DNA of 64,000 nucleotides. It comes from Desulfoscipio geothermicus (GTDB lineage Bacteria > Bacillota > Desulfotomaculia > Desulfotomaculales > Desulfallaceae). The notes under the pieces are model-generated. The model was given only the letters and a program-made list of their open reading frames with translations. It was not told the origin of the DNA and searched no databases. Numbering within the stretch: position 1 is the first letter of the stretch; every line of letters starts with the position of its first letter. Position numbers and translations under genes: made by a program. This document shows, piece after piece, positions 8,242 to 17,327 of this stretch. The DNA is taken from assembly GCA_016841205.1 (NCBI GenBank), contig JAENZP010000006.1, positions 62,001-126,000 of the forward strand, given 5' to 3'.

Positions 8242-10041
8242 TCACGGTTTGTTTTGCTTAATGTATGGCGCTACATCCGCCCAATGACATTCATCTATCG
8301 CTGCCTCTAACTGGATACCATCCGGACTGTATTGTTCGCTGTAAATTTCTCCGTGCCGGTGCAGCAGTGCCACCAGATCCGTTCTGTCATAAGGCAGCCA
8401 ACCTTTAAATAGACGCCGTTCGCGAAAGATATATTGGATAATTAATTCTTTTAGCTGAATAAGTCCTGTGCCGGTTAGGGCGGATAGTTCCACAGCCTGG
8501 CATTGGCATGATAATTTAACTTGCTCCAGTAGCTGGTGGTTTAGCGGCTGATCTATCTTGTTAAAAACCATTATAGTTTGCTTATCCTGTGCGCCTAGCT
8601 CTTTTAAAACACTTTCCACTGCGGCAATTTGCTCGGTAAGCTCGGCATGGCTTGCGTCCACCACGTGCAGTAGAAGATCTGCTTCGACGACCTCTTCCAG
8701 TGTGGCGCGAAAGGCTTTAATCAGATGGTGGGGCAAATTGCGAATGAAGCCCACTGTATCAGTTAAGAGCACTTCCCGGTTGCCGGTTAGCTGCAGACGG
8801 CGGGTGGTGGGGTCTAGGGTGGCAAACAGCTGGTTTGCTGTATATGCCTGTGCTTGGGTTAGGGCGTTTAGTAAAGTGCTTTTTCCGGCGTTGGTGTATC
8901 CCACCAGTGCTACTACAGACATGGCTGACTCCCGGCGGCTTTGCCTTTGCTGACTGCGGTGCCGGCGCACCTGTTCAAGGGCACCGGTAAGCTCATCAAT
9001 ACGTCGCCTGATGTGGCGGCGATCGGTTTCCAGTTTAGTTTCACCCGGGCCGCGGGTGCCGATGCCGCCGCCCAGGCGGGACAGGACGGTGCCCAGCCCG
9101 GTGAGGCGGGGTAGTGTGTAGTGCAGCTGGGCTAGTTCAACCTGCAATTGGCCTTCTTTGGTGCGGGCCCGCTGGGCAAAAATGTCCAGTATTAAAGTTG
9201 TACGGTCTACAATACGGCAGCCAATGGCGTTTTCCAGATTGCGGGCCTGGGTAGGGGTTAATTCACTGTCAAATATAACTAGCTGGGCTCCCAAGCGCTG
9301 TCGGAGTTGGGCTAACTCCTCCACTTTACCCCGCCCGATAAAAAAGGCTGTGTTAGGCTGGTTTCTGTGCTGGGCCACTCTGGCTACAGGAGTTGCCCCC
9401 GCAGTGTCGGCCAGCAAGGCTAGCTCGTCAAGGGTTTCCTCACTGACTATGGTGACCAGTATGGCTTTTTCAGCTTCCATGGCTTTAGTTGTGTTTACGG
9501 CTGCAGGGGGTTTGATGAGACCCTCGATGTCTTGGATTAACGTTGGCAAATTAAAATTGGTCAATTGGATTGCAGACATTGGTCCGAAATTTTGAAATTT
9601 TTTGGTAAGCTGTCCATCATGCGGTTCCAGACAGGCAAAGTGGACCTCTTTTATTTTACCGTCCAGCACTCCCAGTGCCACCATCACATCAAGGCGCATG
9701 TCGTAAAGGGCCGCGTAGTCCACCATGCTTAATTGCCCGCTGCCGGAAGGGTGGGTATGTATACAGCGCAGGCCTGCCAGTCGGTGCGCACCGCGCCGCC
9801 TGCTTTGTGCTTGAAGCTGCACTTTGGCAGCATCACCTACACCAACGGATACCACCCGCCCCTGCCGGTCTATAAAAACGGCCAACTCCCGCTGGCTGCT
9901 GCAGGATATATCGGCCATAATTTGGGCCATCTCCAGCGATATAATAATGTTTTTATCGATTACCAGGTTATAAATCCCCTGCAATAAATCCAGGTCAACC
10001 TTTTTGATGCCTCGAGTATTTCCGTAAATGGTTTTTGTCAA
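8242..10041 (-). CDS. hflX: GTPase HflX with N-terminal JAMM-like domain
   Basis: 599 residues; ordinary HflX is about 400-430. Residues about 190-599 are classic HflX: the glycine-rich N-domain (NTAFFIGRGKVEEL, FDSELTPTQARNLE, DRTTLILDIFAQRARTKEG), then the G domain with GYTNAGKSTLLNAL (G1), TDTVGFIRNLPHHLI (G3) and NKID (G4). HflX is a ribosome-associated GTPase that splits stalled ribosomes under stress. The extra N-terminus (about 1-185) carries ELAVFID, then HTHPSGSGQLSMVD, which fits the JAMM/MPN signature (H95-x-H97, S105, D108, candidate E52), resembling RadC. Start ATG at 10041; the gene diverges from dsrA across 268 bases. Confidence 0.95.
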   Translation of the reverse strand: MTKTIYGNTRGIKKVDLDLLQGIYNLVIDKNIIISLEMAQIMADISCSSQRELAVFIDRQGRVVSVGVGDAAKVQLQAQSRRRGAHRLAGLRCIHTHPSGSGQLSMVDYAALYDMRLDVMVALGVLDGKIKEVHFACLEPHDGQLTKKFQNFGPMSAIQLTNFNLPTLIQDIEGLIKPPAAVNTTKAMEAEKAILVTIVSEETLDELALLADTAGATPVARVAQHRNQPNTAFFIGRGKVEELAQLRQRLGAQLVIFDSELTPTQARNLENAIGCRIVDRTTLILDIFAQRARTKEGQLQVELAQLHYTLPRLTGLGTVLSRLGGGIGTRGPGETKLETDRRHIRRRIDELTGALEQVRRHRSQQRQSRRESAMSVVALVGYTNAGKSTLLNALTQAQAYTANQLFATLDPTTRRLQLTGNREVLLTDTVGFIRNLPHHLIKAFRATLEEVVEADLLLHVVDASHAELTEQIAAVESVLKELGAQDKQTIMVFNKIDQPLNHQLLEQVKLSCQCQAVELSALTGTGLIQLKELIIQYIFRERRLFKGWLPYDRTDLVALLHRHGEIYSEQYSPDGIQLEAAIDECHWADVAPYIKQNKP

Positions 10042-10240
10042 ATATAATCACATCCCAATGGTTAATTTCCATCTAAAAACAATTATAACATAGGAGGAAA
10101 TGTAACAAATAATCATACTTGGTTATCTTTTGGCCTATGCGGAGAGCTATGCTGAATAGGCTCGGTACTTAAAAAGCAGGCGATTTTGGGTAAGGAATAA
10201 TATTAAAAATTACGAATAGCATTACCTATAAGCAGATTTT

Positions 10241-10269
10241 TTGTTACTGAATAACGCTTAAAGTATAAA
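10241..10269 (+). promoter_or_regulatory. Sigma-A promoter of dsrABD
   Basis: TTGTTA (10241-10246), 17-base spacer, TATAAA (10264-10269). The predicted start near 10276 leaves a short 5' leader of about 34 bases to the dsrA GTG. Upstream 10042-10240 holds the hflX promoter region; no other feature seen. Confidence 0.6.
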
Positions 10270-10309
10270 TTTGCTAGTTAATTAGCGTATTCCCAAAGGA
10301 GGTATTATA

Positions 10310-11728
10310 GTGCCTTTTGAGCCTAATGAGCCACAAAAGGAGATTAAGTACGAAGAGACAAGGATATACACCGATGCGGAACTAAACAGCTGCTCAGACG
10401 AGGAACTGAAGAATTTTAAAATAAAGCATCAAATTCCCGATCTGGAAGAACTGGAAAATGGTCCGTGGCCCAGCTTTGTGGCCGATGCCAAGCAGGAAGC
10501 CCTGCACAGAAGGAAACTGGCAGATGAAAGAATGCTCATCGATCGGGACGTCGTTGAAGATATGCTTGGCCAGCTCCAGGTTTCCTTTGACGACGGTGAA
10601 ACCCACTGGAAACACGGTGGTATCGTCGGCGTATTTGGTTACGGCGGCGGGGTTATAGGTCGGTATTCCGATCTGCCGGAAAGATATCCTTCCATAGCTC
10701 ATTTTCATACTATTCGGGTAAACCAGCCGGCCAGCAAGTTTTATAATTCTGATTTACTGAGGACTATCTGTGACATGTGGGAATACCGGGGAAGCGGTTT
10801 GATGAACCTGCACGGTTCCACTGGCGACCTGGTGCTGCTGGGGACCACTACTGAGCAGTTGGAACCCATTTTCTTTGAGCTGACCCATGTACTGGGCCAG
10901 GATATCGGTGGCTCAGGCTCCAACCTGCGCACACCTTCCTGCTGCATAGGTAGGGCCCGCTGCGAGTTTGCCTGCTATGACACACAGAATCTGTGCTATG
11001 AATTGACTCAGTATTATCAGGATGAGCTGCACCGTCCGGCTTTTCCGTATAAGTTTAAGTTAAAATTTGACGGTTGCCCGAATGGCTGCGTGGCTTCGAT
11101 GGCTCGTTCGGATATGTCTTTTATCGGTACTTGGAGGGATAGTATCCGTATTGACCAGGACACAGTTAAAGCTTACATTGCCGGTGATGTCGTACCTAAT
11201 GGCGGTGCGCACATGGGCAGAGATTGGGGTAAATTTGATATTCATAAGGAAGTGATCGATCTCTGTCCCACCAAATGCATGTCCCTGGTGGACGATGAAT
11301 TGAGGATTGACAACCAGGAATGTACTCGTTGCATGCATTGTATCAACGTAATGCCGAAAGCGCTTAAGCCTGGTAAAGATAACGGTCTCAGCATACTTTT
11401 GGGAGCCAAAGCACCCATTTTGGAAGGCGCTCAAATGGCTACCCTTATTGTGCCTTTCATGAAGGCCGAACCGCCGTATGACAATATAAAAGAATTCATT
11501 GAGAAAGTATGGGAATTTTGGATAGAGGAGGGCAAAAACCGTGAGCGTTTGGGTGAGTTGATGCAGCGCACCGGGTTGCCGAAATTTCTGGAGACCATTG
11601 GCCTGCCTCCTGCGCCGCAGATGATTAAAACCCCTCGTGAAAACCCGTACATACTTTGGAAGGAAGAGGACGTGCCGGGCGGGTGGAACAGGAATGTTAA
11701 TGAATACCGGACCAGGCATAAGAGATAG
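10310..11728 (+). CDS. dsrA: Dissimilatory sulfite reductase, alpha subunit
   Basis: 472 residues from GTG 10310, eight bases after AAAGGAGG. With DsrB forms the cytoplasmic A2B2 siroheme enzyme that reduces sulfite, passing a DsrC-bound trisulfide in the established model. Visible: THWKHGGIVGVFGYGGGVIGRYSD, the siroheme-[4Fe-4S] cysteines C212-x5-C218 and C256-x3-C260 (FDGCPNGCVASMARSD), and an inserted ferredoxin domain with C319, C338, C341 and C344 (CTRCMHCINVMPKAL). Full family length. First gene of dsrA-dsrB-dsrD, 12 bases before dsrB. Confidence 0.98.
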   Translation: MPFEPNEPQKEIKYEETRIYTDAELNSCSDEELKNFKIKHQIPDLEELENGPWPSFVADAKQEALHRRKLADERMLIDRDVVEDMLGQLQVSFDDGETHWKHGGIVGVFGYGGGVIGRYSDLPERYPSIAHFHTIRVNQPASKFYNSDLLRTICDMWEYRGSGLMNLHGSTGDLVLLGTTTEQLEPIFFELTHVLGQDIGGSGSNLRTPSCCIGRARCEFACYDTQNLCYELTQYYQDELHRPAFPYKFKLKFDGCPNGCVASMARSDMSFIGTWRDSIRIDQDTVKAYIAGDVVPNGGAHMGRDWGKFDIHKEVIDLCPTKCMSLVDDELRIDNQECTRCMHCINVMPKALKPGKDNGLSILLGAKAPILEGAQMATLIVPFMKAEPPYDNIKEFIEKVWEFWIEEGKNRERLGELMQRTGLPKFLETIGLPPAPQMIKTPRENPYILWKEEDVPGGWNRNVNEYRTRHKR

Positions 11729-11740
11729 GAGGTGTGCTTG

Positions 11741-12928
11741 ATGGCGTTATCTTTAGACAGGCTCGGAATATATGATCCCAAGGATCCGCTTAAGAACAGG
11801 TTAACAGATTTGGGACCTAGACACTTCTGGCAATACTTTCCTCCAGTCATTCAGAATAACTATGGCAAATGGGCTTATCACGAAGTGTTGGAAACGGGTA
11901 TTTTAATGCACGTGTCGGAAACCGGTGACAAGATTTATACTGTAAGATGCGGTGCAGCCCGGTTTATGACCGTACAGCATGTCAGGGAAATCTGCGATAT
12001 TGCTGATCAATATTGTGATGGCTTTGTGCGTTTTACCACTCGTAACAATATCGAGTTCCTGGTGGATAGCGTTGAAAAACTAGAAGCTTTAAAGAAGGAT
12101 CTGGAAAGTCGTAAGTTTGTGTCCGGCAGTTATAAGTTCCCCATAGGGGGCACAGGCGCCGGCGTAACTAACATTGTACATACCCAGGGATATATACACT
12201 GCCACACTCCTGCTACAGACGCTTCCTCCATGGTTAAAGCCGTTTCTGACGAGTTGTTTAAATACTTCCAGGGTATGACTCTGCCGGCCAAAGTACGCGT
12301 GTCCATGGCCTGCTGTTTGAATATGTGCGGTGCCGTGCATTGCTCGGACATTGCTTTGTTGGGCAACCACCGCAAGCCTCCTATTGTTGACCATGAGGTG
12401 ATTGACAAAGTATGTGAAATTCCTCTGGCTATAGCGGCTTGCCCGGTGGGTGCCATTTCTCCGGATAAGACTCCGGAAGGCGGTAAAACCGTCAAGATTA
12501 AAAAAGAGCGCTGCATGTTCTGCGGTAACTGCTACACCATGTGCCAGGCGCTGCCTCTTTCCGATAAAGAAGGAGACGGTGTTACTATTTTGGCTGGTGG
12601 AAAGATCTCTAACCGGATTAGCGAGCCCAAGTTTTCCAAAGTTGTCGTACCCTGGTTGCCGAACAACTTCCCCAGATTCTCGGAAGTGGTGGAAAAAGTC
12701 AAGAAGATTTTGGAAGCCTATGCTGCTGATGCAAATAAGTATGAGCGTCTGGGTGATTGGGCAGAGCGGATCGGCTGGGAAAAATTCTTTGAGAAGACCG
12801 GCCTTGAATTCACTGAGCATCTCATAGACGACTATCGCTTGGCCTATGACACCTGGCGGACCAGCACACAGTTTAAATATACTGCCGCGGCTTGGGATGT
12901 TTCAAGATTTGCTGGTGGGATAGAATAG
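11741..12928 (+). CDS. dsrB: Dissimilatory sulfite reductase, beta subunit
   Basis: 395 residues from ATG 11741, eight bases after AGGAGG; an in-frame GTG at 11732 lies inside the ribosome site. DsrB carries the catalytically active siroheme in characterised enzymes. Visible: [56 protein letters not shown], the cluster cysteines in [17 protein letters not shown] (residues 189-205), and a ferredoxin domain with C234 plus C258, C261 and C264 ([11 protein letters not shown]). Same operon as dsrA; dsrD follows 82 bases later. Confidence 0.98.
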   Translation: MALSLDRLGIYDPKDPLKNRLTDLGPRHFWQYFPPVIQNNYGKWAYHEVLETGILMHVSETGDKIYTVRCGAARFMTVQHVREICDIADQYCDGFVRFTTRNNIEFLVDSVEKLEALKKDLESRKFVSGSYKFPIGGTGAGVTNIVHTQGYIHCHTPATDASSMVKAVSDELFKYFQGMTLPAKVRVSMACCLNMCGAVHCSDIALLGNHRKPPIVDHEVIDKVCEIPLAIAACPVGAISPDKTPEGGKTVKIKKERCMFCGNCYTMCQALPLSDKEGDGVTILAGGKISNRISEPKFSKVVVPWLPNNFPRFSEVVEKVKKILEAYAADANKYERLGDWAERIGWEKFFEKTGLEFTEHLIDDYRLAYDTWRTSTQFKYTAAAWDVSRFAGGIE

Positions 12929-13010
12929 CCCGCGTTGCAGAACAAGTTGCAGCAGTGGTGGTAATCCTTTAGGCGCACTCACTTTCTGTTTAAAAGAGAG
13001 GGGTCTTGCA

Positions 13011-13244
13011 ATGGATGAGTTGAAAAAGATTATTGTGGAATTTGCCGAGACCAGTAAGAAAACCAAGTTTTATTTTAAAGATATTGAAAAAGCCGTACAG
13101 AAAGTAAATCCCGACGCCAAAATGAGAGAGATCAAAAATGCTTGCACGGCGCTGATTAATGAAGGAACAATGATTTATTTTTCAACTGGTAGCAGTACAA
13201 TGTATGGTCTAAAAGGCAAAGGCATGATGGAAGATCCGGAATAG
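13011..13244 (+). CDS. dsrD: DsrD, activator of sulfite reductase
   Basis: 77-residue winged-helix protein, the standard DsrD length, with KTKFYFKDIEKAV, AKMREIKNACTALINEG and the C-terminal MIYFSTGSSTMYGLKGKG. DsrD is found in organisms that reduce sulfite and has been reported to bind DsrAB and raise its activity; it is absent from sulfur oxidisers that run Dsr in reverse. Its presence therefore supports a reductive pathway here. AGAGAGGGG ribosome site nine bases before ATG. Third gene of the dsrABD unit. Confidence 0.97.
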   Translation: MDELKKIIVEFAETSKKTKFYFKDIEKAVQKVNPDAKMREIKNACTALINEGTMIYFSTGSSTMYGLKGKGMMEDPE

Positions 13245-13368
13245 ACCATCCTATGCTCATAAGTGACCGCTTGCCATGATCATTGTCTTGGTTAATAGTT
13301 CATCCAGCAAGCTATGTTATGCTGACCAATCATTACACTAGAATAATTGAATTCGAAAGGTCGGTAAC

Positions 13369-13992
13369 ATGATGAAGGAAGATTCCAGAGAGTTTATTGA
13401 AGAGCAACTAAATATGCTTAATGAAAACCCGGAATGTGCTAATGCCCAATACAATCTGGGTGTTTCGCTAATGCAGCAAGGTAAATTACACGAGGCCATT
13501 AATTTTTTCGAAGAGGCCATTGTTAATAGTGGCCGTATGTTTGAAGCCTGGGTCAATCTGGGATATATTTATTTTAAGCTGGGCGATCTGGAAAAAGTTA
13601 TCCAGGCTAATCAAAAAGCGGTGGAAATAGAACCCCGTTATGCCAGGGGTTATGCAAATCTGGGTTTCACTTATTTGCAAATGTCCCAATCTGATGAGGC
13701 CGTTGATGCACTGAGCAAGGCAATTAAATTAAATCCTGAAATTGCCCAGGCTTGGAGTAATTTAATTAACGCTTATATTCAAAAGGATGACATTGATAAT
13801 GCCATTGCCACTGGCAAAAAGCTGGTTGATTTTGCTCCGGATTTCGCTTTGGGACAAAATAATCTTGCCTTTGCATACTATCTAAAGGAAAATTATGAAA
13901 AAGCTATCGAATATATTGATAAGGCCATTAATCTAGGCTTTGGGGTACACCCCGATTTTTTAAAAGAATTGGAGCCATATCGTAAAAAATGA
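13369..13992 (+). CDS. TPR-repeat protein next to dsrABD
   Basis: 207 residues with about five tandem tetratricopeptide repeats (A-x-Y-x-L-G and A-W-x-N-L-x-x-A periodicity, residues about 22-180, for example AQYNLGVSLMQQGKLHEAI and GYANLGFTYLQMSQSDEAV). No signal peptide, so cytosolic. TPR proteins bind partner proteins. Its place 124 bases after dsrD, in the same direction, suggests a scaffold or chaperone for the sulfite reduction proteins, but that is inference from context. Start could be ATG 13369 or 13372. Its TGA overlaps the ATG of a decayed reading frame. Confidence 0.85.
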   Translation: MMKEDSREFIEEQLNMLNENPECANAQYNLGVSLMQQGKLHEAINFFEEAIVNSGRMFEAWVNLGYIYFKLGDLEKVIQANQKAVEIEPRYARGYANLGFTYLQMSQSDEAVDALSKAIKLNPEIAQAWSNLINAYIQKDDIDNAIATGKKLVDFAPDFALGQNNLAFAYYLKENYEKAIEYIDKAINLGFGVHPDFLKELEPYRKK

Positions 13993-14174
13993 AACAATAT
14001 GATGAAATATTCAAAGAGTATGAGCAGTAGGCAGCCAAGACAGATACTGTTTCCCGGGATGTGGAGAGAGATTACGCAGCATGCTTTACCGGTTGTCCAT
14101 CAATTTTGGGTAGAAGGTCGGAAGCAATGATCGGAGCGGGCTGTCTGTATTCAAATCTATTAAAACCCCTGTAG
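13989..14174 (+). pseudogene. Short frame with an in-frame TAG after the TPR gene
   Basis: ATG overlaps the TPR gene stop (ATGA). The frame reads MKQYDEIFKEYEQ, then TAG at 14028-14030, then stays open for another 47 codons (including DYAACFTGCPSILG and GAGCLYSNLLKPL) to a second TAG at 14172. This looks like a decayed gene of about 60 codons or a broken end of a longer one. I cannot name the family. The remaining bases to 14299 hold a terminator and nothing else I can support. Confidence 0.4.
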
Positions 14175-14248
14175 AAGACTTGCTAAAAGGAGATGCGAAC
14201 TGTTGACGTGGTACCTGCAGCACCTATATTGTATTGTAGTGTTATGTT

Positions 14249-14285
14249 AAAAGCACTTCTCGCATACCGGGTAGTGCTTTTTATC
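14249..14285. terminator. Terminator at the end of the dsrABD-TPR unit
   Basis: AAAAGCACT pairs with AGTGCTTTT around a 14-base loop, followed by TTATC. It sits between the plus-strand dsr genes and the minus-strand HEAT-repeat gene and could serve both. Confidence 0.7.
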
Positions 14286-14299
14286 GCCGGTTAAGCTAT

Positions 14300-15460
14300 T
14301 TAACCGAGTTTATCAAGTGCCTGCGCAGCCAGTTGGCCAATGCTTTTTTTCCCTAAAACACCCTTTGCATAAATGCTAATTGGCCGGTTGTCGCTAATAA
14401 TAGCAGTTAGCTTTGCCTTGGCCTCGGATGCGCCTGGTCTGGAATTGTTGGATGAAGCCAGTTGTTCCATTAGCCAAACGGCGTTGCCGCGGGTTTGAGG
14501 TTCGTTCATGTGGGCAAATCTAACAAAGTACGAGAATGTTTTTGTAATTAAGTCGGGTTTTTCTAGAGCAATGACAGCAATAGCCCTTAACACTTTCGGC
14601 CTGAGATTGTCGTCCTCTTCCTCTAAGATTTGGAATAAAGCGGGTATATAGCCGCCAAATATATCCGGTGAACCAGCGATGATTTCCCCTATGGCATCAA
14701 CGGCCCCCCAACTTGATACACCGTAACCGGCATCGGTTAAGGATGTAAATAATCTTTGCAGGAGCCTGGAAATCGCACCAGGTTCATGCTGTGCAATTAT
14801 TGCACATACCTGGCCCAGTGCGTCTGCGGTTTTTAAACACAGCAGTTCGTCGCCTGTATATAACATACGCTGTAGGTATCTGATAATTCTTTTGTCATGG
14901 GCCGCAATATTCAGAAGCGGTTTTAATTGATAGCTGTCGACTAATGTCTCAATTTCTTTTTTATCAATATTTATTCTTCTGTTTTGCCTGACTGGTATGG
15001 ATTTTGCGCCTACAGTGGTCTTGGTATGTTCTAATTTTTTTTGAACGCCCTGCCTGGTAACCTTTTGAATGTCATTGTGCATTCTAATAAAATAAAGGGC
15101 ACCTGAAATGCGCCTGCCCTCGTATGTCCCCACTGGAATTATATAATTGTTCTCAATATCGTAGTTTTCCGTCAACTCTTCCAGATAGTCTTCGTTGGGC
15201 AATAAGTTCCATGCTAAATCCCAATCCATGTTGCATGCAAATACCAGCGCTTCGGAAAAAGCGGCACCCAAATTGTGCCCCGTGGCGTCGTATGTGTATA
15301 CCGCGCCACAGGAACAAGATCCCACCGGCATTTCGAGCGGCCTGCGCAGGCTTTGCTCTGTGGGCCTTTCAATGGGTAAGCCGCAGAAAGGACATACCGG
15401 TTTAACTCGCGGGTCTCGACCTGCATACTCTTCTATCCGGTTACATTGGCGTTCATTCAT
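14300..15460 (-). CDS. HEAT-repeat protein with N-terminal zinc-binding site
   Basis: 386 residues. N-terminal Cys pairs (CPFCGLP at about 23-28 and GSCSCGAVYTYD at about 48-59) suggest a zinc ribbon. A central part is unassigned, and the C-terminal 200 residues form HEAT-like helical repeats (TADALGQVCAII, WGAVDAIGEIIAG, RPKVLRAIAVIAL, RGNAVWLMEQLA). It resembles the conserved proteins that accompany dsr genes in sulfate reducers (the DVU0298-type family comes to mind, unverified). Likely a protein-protein scaffold. Minus strand, downstream of the zinc-ribbon gene with a 60-base gap, so probably one operon. Confidence 0.75.
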   Translation of the reverse strand: MNERQCNRIEEYAGRDPRVKPVCPFCGLPIERPTEQSLRRPLEMPVGSCSCGAVYTYDATGHNLGAAFSEALVFACNMDWDLAWNLLPNEDYLEELTENYDIENNYIIPVGTYEGRRISGALYFIRMHNDIQKVTRQGVQKKLEHTKTTVGAKSIPVRQNRRINIDKKEIETLVDSYQLKPLLNIAAHDKRIIRYLQRMLYTGDELLCLKTADALGQVCAIIAQHEPGAISRLLQRLFTSLTDAGYGVSSWGAVDAIGEIIAGSPDIFGGYIPALFQILEEEDDNLRPKVLRAIAVIALEKPDLITKTFSYFVRFAHMNEPQTRGNAVWLMEQLASSNNSRPGASEAKAKLTAIISDNRPISIYAKGVLGKKSIGQLAAQALDKLG

Positions 15461-15520
15461 GGAAACTTAAACGCGCTCCTTTGCAAAAAAATTAAATGCT
15501 TTTAGGAAGCAGGCCCTAAA

Positions 15521-15763
15521 TTATTCGGGACCGGGTATTTCAAGTGACGTGCAGCTATTGCCGGAACCGCATGATTTTGTAGTCATCTTGGTTTTACCCC
15601 CGCCTTGGCCGGATCCCATAACATAATTGGTTTTGCTGATTACACGCTCTAGAGAGTATGCATTACACTCCGGGCACTGTACCACAAATTCTTCTTGTCT
15701 GGTAACAAAAAGTTTTTCAAAAATGTTGCCGCATTTCAAACAGCGAAATTCAAAGATGGGCAT
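15521..15763 (-). CDS. FmdB-type zinc-ribbon protein
   Basis: 80 residues starting MPIFEFRCLKCGNIFEK, with a second Cys pair CPECNAYSLERVIS, the typical FmdB-like regulatory zinc ribbon. The C-terminus is Gly/Ser rich with extra Cys (KSCGSGNSC). TAGGAGA ribosome site upstream on the minus strand. Such small proteins are common beside metalloenzyme genes in sulfate reducers; the name comes from a formylmethanofuran dehydrogenase regulator and says little about function here. Probably co-transcribed with the HEAT-repeat gene. Confidence 0.85.
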   Translation of the reverse strand: MPIFEFRCLKCGNIFEKLFVTRQEEFVVQCPECNAYSLERVISKTNYVMGSGQGGGKTKMTTKSCGSGNSCTSLEIPGPE

Positions 15764-16000
15764 AATTATCTTCTCCTAAAATTTTTTAGCAATAAAGTAC
15801 TTGTCACTACAATCGCTAGCCGCCTTTTTAAGGGTATCAACATAGCCAATGGGCTTTAAACAGTTTAGGGAACAGTCTTTTGTGTAAATATAATGGTTGG
15901 TACAGTGGTTGAGGATATTGTTGGTCTATAGCATTGCATGCAAGGTAAATTGGGTGTATTATTTTGAAAGCATGTAATATTAAAAAAAGGGGAGAGGAAT

Positions 16001-16843
16001 ATGTCTCAAGACGAAAAATGCAGCAGTTGCAATCAGAATACCGGGGATTGCTCACCGGATAAATGTGGTATTGATAAACTGCCCCAGAACGAATATAACG
16101 ACATCAAGCATGTGATTGCAGTGATGAGCGGTAAAGGTGGGGTTGGTAAATCTTCAGTGTCTGCCCTGGTGGCGCTCAGTCTGGCCAAAAAAGGTTACCA
16201 GGTGGGCATACTTGATGCCGATATCACCGGTCCAAGCATCCCTAAAATGTTTGGTGTAAGTGGTATGCCTGAGCATGATGGAAATGTTATGTATGCTAAA
16301 ACGACGGACAAAGGTATAAAAATGATGTCACTAAACTTGCTGTTGGAAAATGAAGACGTGCCAGTGATCTGGCGTGGTCCCGTCATAGCCGGTGCTGTTA
16401 AGCAATTTTGGACCGACGTTGCTTGGGGCAAAGTGGAATATATGATTGTGGATCTGCCTCCGGGAACTGGTGATGTGCCCCTTACTGTTATGCAATCGCT
16501 GCCGCTGGACGGCGTAATTATAGTTACCTCGCCCCAGGATTTGGCTAATATGGTGGTGCGCAAGGCTATCAACATGGTCAAACAAATGGATGTACCCTTG
16601 TTGGGGTTTGTGGAAAATATGAGCTATTTGAATTGTCCTGACTGCGGCAAGGAAATTAAAGTATTTGGTGAAAGTCATGCCGCTTCTCTAGTTACTTCCA
16701 TGGGCTTGCGCCTACTGGAGAAACTGCCTATTGATCCCGCCTTGACTGAATTGAGTGATACCGGTAAAATAGAAAATTATGACCGGGAGTTGTTTAAAGG
16801 TCTAGATGTTATTATAAATGATCGGAAGACCAGTGTTTCTTAA
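16001..16843 (+). CDS. mrp: Mrp/NBP35-family P-loop ATPase, Fe-S cluster carrier
   Basis: 280 residues. N-terminal cysteines (CSSCNQNTGDCSPDKCG) resemble the NBP35 N-terminal cluster site. Walker A MSGKGGVGKSS (deviant, MinD/Mrp type), then DADITGPSIPKMFG, VIWRGP and DLPPGTGDVPLT, and a C-terminal CPDCGKEIKVFG in which the CxxC bridges a dimeric [4Fe-4S] cluster in the family. Loads clusters onto target apoproteins in the cytosol. Located between dsrABD and dsrMK, it is a good candidate to assist assembly of the many Fe-S centres encoded here. GGGGAGAGG ribosome site; terminator directly after. Confidence 0.93.
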   Translation: MSQDEKCSSCNQNTGDCSPDKCGIDKLPQNEYNDIKHVIAVMSGKGGVGKSSVSALVALSLAKKGYQVGILDADITGPSIPKMFGVSGMPEHDGNVMYAKTTDKGIKMMSLNLLLENEDVPVIWRGPVIAGAVKQFWTDVAWGKVEYMIVDLPPGTGDVPLTVMQSLPLDGVIIVTSPQDLANMVVRKAINMVKQMDVPLLGFVENMSYLNCPDCGKEIKVFGESHAASLVTSMGLRLLEKLPIDPALTELSDTGKIENYDRELFKGLDVIINDRKTSVS

Positions 16844-16886
16844 TTAAACTCGAAAATTAGTGAATAACTTAATTGCTTTTTACTGC

Positions 16887-16909
16887 AAACCGCCTGGCAC
16901 AGGCGGTTT
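16887..16909 (+). terminator. Terminator after mrp
   Basis: AAACCGCCTG pairs perfectly with CAGGCGGTTT around a three-base loop. The tail is A/T-rich without a clean T run. Confidence 0.75.
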
Positions 16910-17119
16910 AACTTATTTAAAAATAATATATCAAGTCCTAGTGAGCCTGTTTATGTAATCAGAATATTAATCTTTGCAATCCTGTGTTTAAGGTTTTACT
17001 CCTATAAACCTACTCGGCCTAGGCATTTTAAATACCATTTTTCCCTGTGGACTGGCTATTTTATTTTGGTATACAATTAATTGCGGAGCATAAGGATTTA
17101 TCAATTAAATAAAAAAAGT

Positions 17120-17273
17120 GTAGTAACCGTAGACCATGACAAGTTGAGGGCTTGTGGTAAATGTGTCAATGGAGGACGGTAAAGCTATCGTAGCCAATGC
17201 CGACGGCTGCTTCGGTTGCGAGACTTGTATCAGCGTGTGCACCAGCTGGGCCGTTACAGTGAAAGAATCATAA
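17120..17273 (+). pseudogene. Decayed ferredoxin gene upstream of dsrMK
   Basis: Two pieces of an 8Fe-8S-type ferredoxin in different frames. 17120-17181 reads VVTVDHDKLRACGKCVN and then hits TAA; the first expected Cys is Leu and the rest of the first cluster motif is deleted. 17169-17273 (another frame) reads MEDGKAIVANADGC, then the intact FGCETCISVC motif, and ends VTVKES. No start codon with a ribosome site serves either piece. The order suggests a former ferredoxin partner of dsrMK, now broken by a substitution plus a small deletion. A sequencing error could explain the frameshift, but not the lost Cys. Confidence 0.65.
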
Positions 17274-17327
17274 AATATGATTTTTGATCCGTAAGCCAAG
17301 AGCTTATGCTCCGTGGGGGGAATGTGA

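Noticed and set aside
14028-14030. TAG read as pyrrolysine
   Set aside because: Known pyrrolysine genes are mainly methylamine methyltransferases; nothing here resembles one, so decay is the simpler reading.
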